Assembly (NCBI GenBank): GCA_013400975.1
Contig: WBMZ01012760.1
Coordinates: 186,001 to 250,000, forward strand
Reading direction: 5' to 3'
DNA from: Atrichornis clamosus
Taxonomy: Eukaryota > Chordata > Aves > Passeriformes > Menuridae
DNA: 64,000 nt
A program made the translations under genes and the position numbers. Below, in pieces: positions 1-11,577 of the stretch; the stretch's first letter is position 1; each line of letters opens with the position of its first letter. The notes beneath the pieces were generated by a model. The model was not told where the DNA came from. It made no database searches and saw only the letters and a program-made list of their open reading frames with translations.

Positions 1-2030
1 CAAACCAGGAATGTCATCCACAAACCTGTGTCCTGTTATGATTTCAGAACATAGCCATGCAGGTCTTCAAGACTATTGCCAATGTCCACTTCCCAACTGG
101 GAGCAGAAACAAAATTAAATTTGTGCTGCAAGGAATGTGCATCACGGCACAAACCCGCACGGGGCCTCCATTTTTACAGAAAAGTCAGGTTTAGTGCAGC
201 TTTTCAAAAATCACAAATATGATAAATTTCTTACCTAATGTATCAAAACACCCTTTCTTAAGTGTTTGGCTGATTAACTTCAGTACTTCCACTTAACTTT
301 CAAATGGGATGAGTTGCAGCATCCTACAAATTAAATTTAGGACTTCAAGAAATTCTACACATTTACTTTTGAATAAGAATATATATAATACATTTTAGTC
401 TTCCAACTCTATCAACAGGGTGAAACCTCACAGAACCCCCAAGTTCAGGAGGCACAGTGTAGCTCATATAAGTCATTATAGTTCAGCTTTAGTATTTCAT
501 ATTTTCAGAACTGAACGCTAAAAAATCTATCAAAATCAATACTTAAAAACATCTTGTTAGAGGAGAAACTTCTGATTAAAAAATCAGTATCACCTGCACT
601 TATTAGACAGCTAATAAGATATGCTAATAAACTCAACTCCTGCTTAATGAGGAAATGTTCAGAAATATTTAACATTTCTCTTCCCAGACACAGCATGATA
701 AACACAAACTTGGGTTCAGGGTTACTGAAGACTTTAGACACATCAGTCACTATTTTAGGAGCAATTTACGTAGAGTTTTACACACGAAACAACCTAAAAA
801 CGTACCTCCATGTTCCGGAGGTTAGTGGCACTACGAAACACACGGTTACACCCGGGCACAAAGCCGAAGGGAAGCTGGAGGAAGTGGCACACGGAAATTC
901 ATGGCAGGAACAGCACTTGTGACCACGTCAGCTGTTCTGCTTCCCAGGTGTGTGTTTTTCCCTGCTTATCAGTCTCATAAACACTTCCCACCCCGGGCTC
1001 CTCAGGGTCACGGAGCCCTCGTGGCAAGGTCTGGGACTGTGTCTGTGTGTGCCAAGAAGTGCCTGTCCTTCTTAGCAGGATGGCAATATGTTTTGGGGGA
1101 GTGGGGACCTGAGGACATCCTCGCCTAAGAATAGCATCTCTCTGCTGCAGCAGAGACAAAATGAGCACCAGGCTGTTCAGCAGGAATGGCATTATCCACT
1201 CTTGGATTACTTAGAAAAGACAAAAAGTGGGGATTACCCACCAGAGCAATAACACATCATCCTTCTGACAATCATTTCCACCTCCCTGTTTTCCTACAGA
1301 CTCTACTGTTGCCCCCAAGAAACAGGATATTTGCAAGAAAACAAAAATCTTCCTGTTGCATCTGACCACCTGCTGCCCAGAATACAGGTAATACCACACC
1401 AGGTCACCCTGAAAATGGTAATTCTTTTATAATCAAGGAATTAAAAGAGTAAGAGTTATAGAAAGGTTTCAAGCATCCATTTGAAAACAAACTACACCTT
1501 CAAAACTTGTTTTCTAAAAATGGAAGAAGAATGAGAGAAGAACAAACAAAAGTTTGCCTGATTTACCCATATTCCTAACTACTTAGGAATTTTAATTTCC
1601 TTCAATTGCCTTGCAGAAAGGAAGGCCCAGAACTGTGCCAGAGCTGCAGAAGCCTTGATAATTAAAAAAAAAAAAAGGAAAAAACAATCTTTCTTTCACA
1701 GCCCTATATTGGACTATCTGAAGAGACAGAGATATGTTTAAAATTAGAGTGGATATTGCCCCTCTCCTCTGATTTTATCCCAGTTTTCCCTCCTGCAGCA
1801 CTAATCAGTGCTCTTATCTTTAATTTTCCCTTCTCTGGGGCAAGCACTTAGCAAAAGCCACCACTTTCTATTATACTTGAAACATCCTCTGGTTCTTAAA
1901 AATAATTCAGTCCTGGCATTATTTCTTCTCATCATCTTGTTGTTACACTGCATGTAACTGTATCTTGTCTTTGGATGAGAAAATCTTAGCATGAAAACTT
2001 CGGAATTTTGGGGAAGTGCCTTGGACTTTC

Positions 2031-2062
2031 CGTGTGTATATATATATATATATATACACACG
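2031..2062. repeat. Perfect 32-bp palindrome with (TA)n core
   Basis: A CGTGTGTA arm, an alternating TA core and a TACACACG arm form a sequence identical to its own reverse complement over 32 bp. It is a (TA)n microsatellite flanked by GTGT/ACAC, capable of cruciform extrusion. Confidence 0.9.
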
Positions 2063-5000
2063 CATTTCCCCTCAAACAGCGGCCTAGGGCCTCAAAGTCT
2101 CCTATGAGATCAACCCAAAGGATAGGTTTGATCCTGGGAAATGAAAGAAAAAGTATAATCTTTAGGGATTTACAGACAGGAATGTAACTATTTTGCTTCC
2201 TTTGTAAGTGTTGGCTAACAAATGTTGCTATAACATTAAAAATAGTTTCTTACTTATCTGACAGACAAAATATAAAATAAAGATATGTTATATTTCAGTT
2301 CTGTAAATTATCAACATGTTGGACAGGGTATTCAATAGAATTACTTTTATTATTTCCAGGAGAGCAGCCAAAATATAAAACCATTTGAAATGTCTCTCTA
2401 GACAGCATTGAACTAATTCTTGATGTGTGCAAACCATAACTGTAGACGTGAAGTAACGAGTCTGTGATCGTTGTGTGATCAGAGTTGAACTCCTGGCTAC
2501 AAAAAAGACCCAAACCAACACACTGCAGTACTTTTTGCTTGTGAATCATCCACAAAATTATCCTGCCTTTCACAGCTGTGTTTTGTCTTTGTGAATGGCA
2601 GACACTGAGTGGAGGGTTAAGAGAGTTGATAGTCATCTTCCACCTCAGTTCAGAAGCAAAACCAAAGTTTCAAACGCAGTTACAAACACACTTTTGTGAG
2701 CAAATAGCATAGCCAAGCACCATTTAAAGTTCAATACCTTTAGCCAGCTGAGAATTAGGAACATTTAGTCAGGTCTGTCTGTTTTACGTGAAGACAAAGA
2801 ATCTCTTTCTGACCCCAGAGTTTCCCTGTAATACTGATCCAATAACAAGATGAGCCGAGCATTCGAGCAAGGGAGGGAAGCAAAAAGCAGTGACATGATT
2901 TCAGAACAGAATCTGGATTACCTGACAGTTGCTCCATTTAGGCATCATTTTCCTGACCACCTCCAGCATTGCCATTACTGCAAGGAGATGCTCTATCAGC
3001 TCCCTTAAATTAATAAGAATTTGATCTCAACTAACTGGGGAGTGTTTCAAAGAGTTTTCAGCCTCTGTTGTCAAGTCTTTTATCTGAGCCATTAAAAACC
3101 AGAAGGGAAAAAAGCCCCAGTGTGTCATTTAGCACAGGAGAAAAAGATGACTTATCAACACTTTTGGAATATTCACAGATCTAAGACCTGCCTTGCTTTT
3201 CACCAGCCGTTCTAAGTAAATGCTTCTAAAAGTGTTAGGTTATGCTAAATGAAATGAGTTAAGTGAATTACGGTGTTTTATTTAATCCTGATGGATACCC
3301 AGAATGATTTCCACAGAAGTCTTGTTCTGATGTAAATAAAATTTACACAGGTGCATCAGAAAATCTTGACTAAACAGAATTTAAGGGAAAAAAATGGATG
3401 TTAAATTAAAAACTAAAGCCTATTGCTACTGTCATTTAAGATACTTATAGAAAGGGCAAAGATCAAGTATAGCTGATCATAGGTTCATATGATATTAAGT
3501 ATCTCTAATTAAAAACAAACAGACAAAACTATAGTAGAGGCAAGAGATGTTAGTATTAAAATAGATATTCCTTGCGAAATTTGAAATGCTCCAAAATTCC
3601 AGGAGGTGAAAGCTAAGGATTTTGGTCTACTGGCAATTATTGAGATCTGCTGAGTTTGTTAAAATTCAAGTAACTTGACCCAGATTTTTATGGGTTGAAA
3701 AAAACACGTTATATGTGTAGTTTCCACAAGAACAACTGGGAATCAAAAAATTAAGTATTATTTCTAGATTTTTAGCACATTGCAGAGCAGGGCTGCTCAA
3801 ATTCTGCCACAAGCTGAAGTATTCCCTCTCAAACCAAATAATTGTGCTTAAATTCCCTAGGAGGCTCTATCACTTTATAAATCACTCACTTTAGAACCTT
3901 AAATTTTTGGCACTTCTAAAGTAATTTGTAACGTTAGACAGCTCTGACATCTCTATATGCTCTCAGATTTTAAAATATTCCATGGACTGTAATTTTGAAC
4001 AGAAAATGTGAACACATCACTGGAAGTAAAAGAAATAAACTATCATGGCAACTCCATTCCTGAGACATTCCTGGGGGTTTGCTCTCCTTTTACCCTGTAT
4101 GGTTTGGCAACAATTTCTTGAGGGGGGAAAAAAAAAGCAAAAAGGATCAGAATAGGAAAAACTCCACACCTGCATGTCCGATTTCACACACCAGCACTCC
4201 CAGATGCATTGGAAATGTTGAGTTTCCTACCACGTAACTTGCACTTGATATTGCTGTGCAATTTATTTTTAGCCTATTTCAGTGCTTTAGAGAGTTGTGC
4301 TGCTCCTTTTCAGCTGATTAGAGTTATTCCTAAGTGGCTCTTAGCAAGCATGGAAATCGGAGTGAAAGGGATGAAGTACATGTCAGCTGAGCAGCCCAGA
4401 CAGTAAAATATTATGAATTAAAAATTACTTATGCAGAGATAAGCATGCAGACAGGCTTACACTCTCTACAAGCTCTAGACCTAGGCTTGCGTACTTTTTT
4501 TTTCCTTCTGAATAATTTTGTGACGTTTTGGCTTTATGCTGTTCTCAAAAACTGGACAAATGCCGAAATTATCATCACGGAATCCTTAATTTTACACTTT
4601 CTTCAAACCAGGCCCATATCATTATTTGAGAAAAGGGTTGGTAGACTCAGCCTTCCCAAGCATTTCTAACAACCACTCCTGCTATAGTAAGGAATCTCCA
4701 TTGCATCTTGCTCAGGAGACCAAGGCTGAAGGAATGGGAGGCGTCTCCAGGCCCCCCTGGCCAGAGAGGGCACTCACTGAAGGTCTGTGGGAAGCAGATG
4801 ACTCCATCCCAGAGCCAGCCTGCAGATAGAAACAACCCAAGTTACCTCTGCCTCCAAATTCACATTATTACTGAGTGATGATTCATTCCAGAGCCTTTTC
4901 CCAAAATGCTGTTTATCATTACTGGGAACACAACTGCCTCGCTCAGCAAAGCTAAAGTGCAGAAACTTGCTGAGGTTCATTCTTTGAATTTCCATCACTT

Positions 5001-6892
5001 GAGACAAAAAGTGGGGTTGATTTACATCCTCAGCTACAGAGAGTTGTCAGAATTAGTTGATTATTACTGCACCAAGCTCCTGTGTCAGCTGGGCTTTGTG
5101 GGCTGGCTTGCCAGCACCTCAGATTTAGTTCTTTGCATTGATTTTCTTTTTCTTTTTCTTTTTTTTTTTGTTCCAGTGTAAAGGAGTTTTTCCCACTCTT
5201 TGATGGAAGGGAATGCACTTTATGCAAAAATATGGTATATGGCATATTCCTGATCTTTCCAAAACACAAATCTGACACAGAATATCTTTATAGATGATCG
5301 CTGTGCTGAGCTTTATCATCCATTCCCATTTTTTTTAAACTATAAATTTGCACACAGGAAACATAATGCGTGGCAGAAAATCACTTCTCAAGAGATGAAG
5401 CTGCTCAGAATCGTGTGAGCCAGGTGGTTGGTTGTGCAAAAGAGAGAAGCAAGGCAGGAAAGAGTATTTTGGAGGTCAGAGCTTTGGACAACGTCCTTCT
5501 GGGCAGGGGGACTTAATGAATATTGCTTGGCCTGTCAGTTTGGCCTCTGGGTACTGAGGTTTTCCATGTGATCCCACATTCAGGACCCTCACTGGGATTC
5601 CAAAGATATAATATTATGAAGGTATAATATTAATCTCTTGAATTTTCAACCCATTGGAAATGGCTGACTTTTTACGTGAAGCATAGCACACTTTTTCAAC
5701 AAGCCCACTTACATGTGAGGCAGTCTTGCCCTTGTAATTTTATTTTAAATTGGTTTTATGTTCTCTTTGCCATATCAAGTACAGCCATGGGCTGCATTGT
5801 TGAATCAGGACACGTTTCCAGGCGTTCAGACTTCTTAGTTCTTTACACAACTGTCGTGACAATGTTTGTGACTAACTTTCCCAACAAAAATGTCTTTCTC
5901 CTCTTATATATATAAATTCCTTTTATACTTTCTCCTTTTAGTCCTTCCAGCTGCAGCAATGTTTTGTCCTTAACTGCTGCTGCTCATGCCAAATAGTTTA
6001 AGTTGCACAATAATTCTGTCACAGATACACAGTACCTTCCACTCAAGGTGAAATTGTGTGGAAGCAGAATTTATCAAAAATTATTATCAAAAAACCTCCA
6101 GGTGCTCATTTGGTCAGATGAAACCCTCTTCCTTCTAGTGATTTTCTAAGTTATTTGTGCACAGAATTTTTTAGAGGTCTAATAATGCCCACAATGTTTC
6201 TATCTATTCTTACAGTTGTCTTTCTACTTAAAAACTACCCAGAGCTGATCCTAACAAACCAGGAAGAAGTTATTTTAAAAAGATTTTGCTCATTTGGATC
6301 ATTTACAAAAAGTGGGTCATTAAGGCTGGATAAAAAGGCTTTTTGTTTTCTGTTTTTTTCTTCTCCACTGCTGAGTTTTACACGGAATCATACAATCAAT
6401 TATATGGGATTAGGCACTGGTTTTACACGTGGACATAAATCTATTATGTCCAGACAGCAAATTTGGTAAACCAAGACTTCTTTCCTTCTGGGAGGACAGT
6501 ACAGATGTCAGCTCCTCAATTCACAGTGAAGCAACTTTCCTTCTTGCAGGAAGACAAATCCATTTTCTAGCAGCCTGGCTGACTACATTGCCTGGGAAGG
6601 TGTTGTGCTAATTATAAAAAGGGATGGTGGAAATGAGGAACAAATCTGTTTTTACTGAATGCACAGGGTGTTAAAAGCTAAGAATGCGGAATACAGAAAA
6701 TCCTGTGCTTCAGAAATAGCAAAAGGATGCATTTTATTAACACAGCTTGGACTTGTTTGGTAACTTCTGGACTCTAGAGGGAATGTTGGATAAGGAATGC
6801 TGCAATTTCTGCTTGTAACATCTGTGTATAGTTATAGATGTAAAAAGAAACGGACAGGGGAGCTCTGCTATTACTGGATAATCTGTTATTAT

Positions 6893-7315
6893 GTCTCCCG
6901 GTTGCTGGAAACTCCGGAGTGAGGGATACCAAGCCAAAAGCACGGACACTGTGCTCGGGAAAGGACTGGAAGTGGCGCTCAGCCTGGCTGACGAGGTGGT
7001 GACCAGTCAAAGGCTGCACTCGGTGGCCCCAGAGGTCTTTTCCGGCCCCGGCGATTCCGTGGCTGTGAGGTTTCGGAAGGGAAATCCCACCTTGGAGGCC
7101 TGGCAGCGTGTGCTCGGAGCAGCGGTGACACTAGAGGTCAGCACGGGCACGTCTCCATCCTCGGTTCGGGGCCGGCAATGTGCTCTGCCAGCGCTGCCTC
7201 TGCCTCCGCCCCCAGCACTGGGAGAACTCAGGCTTTGCGCATTGGGCTCTCCCACGGGAAAACGAGCTCTTGAGCAACAGCTAGTGGTCATCCCAGCCAC
7301 AGGCCGGGGTTAGAT
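6893..7315. promoter_or_regulatory. Intronic CpG-rich patch, candidate alternative promoter or enhancer
   Basis: About 25 or more CpG dinucleotides lie in 420 bp inside an otherwise AT-rich intron. Both strands are open over long stretches (140 codons plus, 97 codons minus), which is expected of stop-poor GC-rich DNA. No domain is recognised in either reading. On the minus strand a donor-like CAAG|GTGGGA occurs at 7091/7090. It is downstream of the SH3 exons and upstream of the missing PDZ exons, where the family is known to have further internal starts. Function is inferred only. Confidence 0.4.
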
Positions 7316-10300
7316 CCTGCCTGACATGAACTCCCAGGACTCCTGTACCACTGGGGTACCAGGTGTACCCCAAGGCCACCGGATACAGAAATGCATGAAG
7401 GAGGCTACAGGACAAAAAATCATCCTAAAACAATATTAAAAATGAGGCTGGAGCTCAAGAAAAGGTGCACTGAGGAGGCCAAGAGGTGAAAGATAGCAAG
7501 AGTTACTCAGACACGCTGAGTCTGCCTTCGTTTCAGTATAATTTGTAAAATCTAAGAGTTCTCCAGGCACCCTGGGGAGGAAAGAGTAATAAATGATAAA
7601 GTTGGAGACAGTTAAAGATAACTTCTGGCTTGAAAAAGAATACTTCACCTCTGTTATGGGCAATCAGGTAATCTATACCTCTGAATTCTGAAGGACATGG
7701 AGCATAAAATCACAAGTCTAATAGAAAGCATTTTTGTAGTAAGTTTCTCAAATTGGAGTAAAACCCTATGATGGAAGAAAAGCAAACAGAAATATCTAAA
7801 TTTAAGCAGGAGAAGCTTTTTTCCAACCTACCCAGAACATTTCAGCCAAAAAAAAGAAAAAAGGTATATTTTAACATATATCTGAATACAAAGACATTTA
7901 AGAATGGAATTGGCTCATTACTGAATAACACAGGAAAACTGTCAAGGCAAGAAGAGTAAATATGTGACATTTGTATTCTGTGTTTGTGTAGGGAAAAAGC
8001 AAGATGAGGTACCAGCCTCCTCTGAGGGAACATTTTCACTCAGAAAAATTCTGGAGAATGTTAAAAACTGACAACAAAGGCTACACTTTTAAAAATGAGG
8101 GAGTACAAAGGTTTTGTGTGTAAGAATTTTTGAAAAGCAGGCAAAAGAATTTAATGGACCACAGTAATGATTTTCCTTATTGTTCTGTTTCAATCAGATC
8201 TCAAAATGTCAAGGGAACTCCTTTAGTCTGGAAGGCAGCAGGTCCTGTGCTGGTGCTATTCAAGGGCAAATGAGACAACCTGGAGAATTAGAAGCCCATA
8301 GGCCTGGCATCAACCCTAGCAAAATAATGGAGTCATTCCTACAAGTCTCAATTAGTGAAGGACTAAAGAAGGGAGATAGAATTAGTGCCAGTCAATATGA
8401 CTTTTTGTTTTGGAAAACAGAACCAGCCAAGCTGGCGTGGTATCTTTGAAGAGAGCAGAGGAAGCAGGTGCAGTTCTCTACCAGGTGCTGTTCACTTCCA
8501 GAGAACAGTCGGGATGGCAATAAAGTTCCCTACAAATTGACCTTTCCCTAGAAGTGAGATTACACATCAGCATGGCACAGGACACCTGCCCAGCAGTTTG
8601 ACTGGGCATGCAGTGTTTAATTGTGGTTTGTTTTTTCCAAGAACTATTCCTCTTTCCTTCATTCATGGTGTGCAGATGACAAGCCACTATTAAACACAAT
8701 TGTTCAAACTTAATAGCAAAGGGAAGTTGCTTGAAGAAATGTTCCTAAATCTCATTTATGGGAAAGAACTGTTGCTGTGGTGCTGGTGTGAAAAAGGCTG
8801 AGTTTGAGCCTCATTTCCTCCACATTGAAATGATCTACTTTCTAAATCATTACCATAAGAAGTTCTGCTGCTTTGCAAAGACCACAATGCAAATTCTTGC
8901 AACTGGCACAAGTTTGTGATGTTTCTCAGCTGATGTTCTTTCAGCCATCCCAGTAGACCTAATTTAATTTCTAATCATTCCACCATGCTTAACACATTTT
9001 TCTAAATTACTTCTGCATTTGTACTCAGAGGGAATACTGGCTGATTTTTGCTTATAAAGCTTTCCCCTTTCATTTCCATTGTTTCCTATGCAGAGGGAAT
9101 GCACAGAGCAATTCTGTGATCAGCTGCTTTCACTCCATGCCATATTTCAATAATAATATGGCACAAACTGTGCATTCCATATATTTCATTTCACTCCCAG
9201 GTCCAACCTCTCCAACAGAGAAGCACTGAACCTCACTCTGGGTGCAGGACGTTTTTTGACACAGCCCAGCAAAATATGGGAGTGCACAAGTTCAGAGCTA
9301 TAGAAAATGTGCCCCTTTTGTTCCTATTTAATTGCATTTTCATCCTTTTCTAGAATAGAAGAATGGCATATGTAAAGCCTTAAGCTAAGTTAACATTATT
9401 ATTCACACTGTACCATAAGCAAACAGAAAAACAATCAAAAAGGCAGGCAATAGCTATAAATTACACTAAATGCTCTGGTGTGTTGCCAGACACATGGCAT
9501 AAGTTTTCATAGCTTCTTGTCAGGAAATTTGTAACGTGCTTCTGTTTATATTCTTTTATTGCTTCCAGCTTTGGTAATCCTTTTGTTACTCTTGTGACAA
9601 TTCTTTTCTTAATTTTTGTTTTCCTTTGAATGATCAAAGAAATTCTTGCTCAAAAAAAAAAAATCATATATTAAAGCCATCATGTCACATACTGAATTTG
9701 ATCCCTAAAGTATTTCTCAAGACGATCTTTAAGGAGTTGTGACAAACAGGTTTGGCTACTTTCTCTTCAAAATCACTAAAAAGATGCAAAATTTCTTTCG
9801 TATTTTAGAACTTCACTTCATGCCCTCCTCAGAATTTTCTTCAGATTTGGAGACAAATGCACAGTTCAAATTTAATTCAGAGTTACCATGACAGACTGGA
9901 GAAAGGTGTTTGTGATCATTTCCTGACACAAACTACGTCTTTTTGCAGTTTTTCCAGCAAATGGCCACAAGATTTTTCTGAAGGATCTTCAGAACAACTC
10001 ACACCTGGGTCTTCACCAGCTCACCTTGCACTCTCTGAATTCACTCATCTTCCAGCTAATGAAATCACACTGGAATTGCAACTTATCATCCTCTTTTAAC
10101 CCCTTGTGTTTGAAAACTGCACTGCTCCTACACGGTCCAATTCCAGCCTCAATCTCCCTCTTGTTTAATATTCCTCAATCTTTAAATTCTGACTTGTTCT
10201 TAAGCCCTTTGAAGAGCTACACTGTTGTTCTCGCTCTGGTCTGAGAGCCTAAATCCATTCTCTCCAAATATTAGATCTGGTTTTGACTCCTTCACTTCAC

Positions 10301-11463
10301 TGTGTGAAACACAACCTTTTCACACAATGTTTAGTTATCTAGAGCAGTTTCCCAATGCCCCATTCCTCATTCTTTACGAGGTTTCATACTACAAAAGCTA
10401 ATTTTTTACCTCCTCTTCTGTACATCCCTCAAACTCCTGTTTCATCTTGCCACAGCGCCCATTCCAAACAGTGACATTCAAACACCTAGCAAATATAAAT
10501 ATTTCCAAATCCTTATTACTCTGGAACTATTATCTCATCCAGTGCACTCCATTCCATTTCATCATATTTGTACAGTGACTATGCATATTTAAAAAACTAT
10601 ACCTTGCAGTTTATAATGACATGCATAAAAGAAAACCATCTTTGAATGAATGATAGGATGCATAAATTTCAGTGTATCATCTGTGCAATGTCAAAAGCTC
10701 TTAATCAATACAACAGAGATCTAAAAACACATCAATAGCTGATTTAAAGCTGCACACACTCCTGGAGAACATTAATTATATTCTCAGAGCTCATTTATAA
10801 TGAGCTTTTAATTAGAGAGGATGTCCTCACATCTTAATCCTTACAAGCAGGGAAATGATGAGATGGTAGGTAATTCTTAAAATAACATGCTTTCATGTGG
10901 ATTTCTTTTTCTTTTATTACACCAGAACTGTAAATGCTCCTTGCTTGAAGTCACTTGTAGCAACACACCTGTATGATAAAGGAGGATTCCATTTCCTTTG
11001 TCATCAGTAAGAATGGATATAGGACCTCCCACTAATGGATGCCTCCTCAAAAATTTAGGAAAAGGTCAAGAGAGCTATGAACAAGAGCTAAATGCATTAT
11101 GACTACCTCAAGTTGGGAGATGCCTGGCCAGTTTTTCTTTCATTATTTATTTGTCTCATTAGACATCCTCCCATAGTTTTGGAAAATAAACAACATAATC
11201 CTTTACAAGATGTCTGCATACAGTTCTGTGTAAAAGCTTTGGCACTTCCCAGCCTATTCCTTCATGGGAAAGTCTGTTTTCTTGGACAGTAAAATCAGAT
11301 CAACAAGGCCACCTGTATTTTTTAATTCAGCAGCTCAGCTTTATCCAATTCTCCCGTTTCTAGTCCTGCACGAAGGCCCTGCTGCACAACACATTGCAGC
11401 CCCTGCTGGGACAGACACGTGGCATTTGTCACGTTAGGATTCAACAGAGCTTGATCTGATTAC

Positions 11464-11577
11464 CTGGTTTGCTTTCATTGGGTTTGCACTGAACTTCTTC
11501 CACACACTCTGCAGGAAACCAGCCAATATGTCCCCGGGTGCTGCCTTCCCAGAATCCACCTTCTCCGATGCTCAGAA
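11464..11577 (-). CDS. SHANK2: SHANK2 exon: second half of SH3 domain
   Basis: This 114-bp symmetric phase-1 exon encodes residues 173/174-210. The acceptor is CTCCTTCTGTTTAG and the donor is CCAG|GTAATC. The peptide reads LSIGEGGFWEGSTRGHIGW and then FPAECVEEVQCKPNESKP, which is the n-Src loop, third and fourth strands and 3-10 helix of the SHANK SH3. Two canonical ligand-pocket aromatics are replaced: the usual tryptophan pair appears as FW, and the Tyr of the SxxY motif is Cys (AEC). This fits the unconventional SH3 known from the SHANK family. The next family segment (ETRADRSKKLFRHYTVGSYDS and then the PDZ) should follow in phase 1, but it is not found in the remaining 11.4 kb. Confidence 0.95.

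Larger units (their letters stand above)
1..11463 (-). other. SHANK2: SHANK2 intron after the SH3 exons (partial)
   Basis: This is AT-rich non-coding sequence running off the window edge. I looked on the minus strand for the family segment SKKLFRHYTVGSYDS, for the PDZ wording (EEFTPTPAFPALQYLE) and for the alternative PDZ-isoform start, and found none. It holds a 32-bp TA-cored palindrome (2031-2062), T-rich tracts near 5142-5169 and a CpG-rich patch at about 6893-7315. No CR1 copy was recognised. Most ORFs here are short and lack any recognisable domain. Confidence 0.8.

Noticed and set aside
10788..10806. Perfect 8-bp stem, 3-base loop hairpin
   Set aside because: Such short AT-rich hairpins are expected by chance in 64 kb, and nothing nearby gives it a role.
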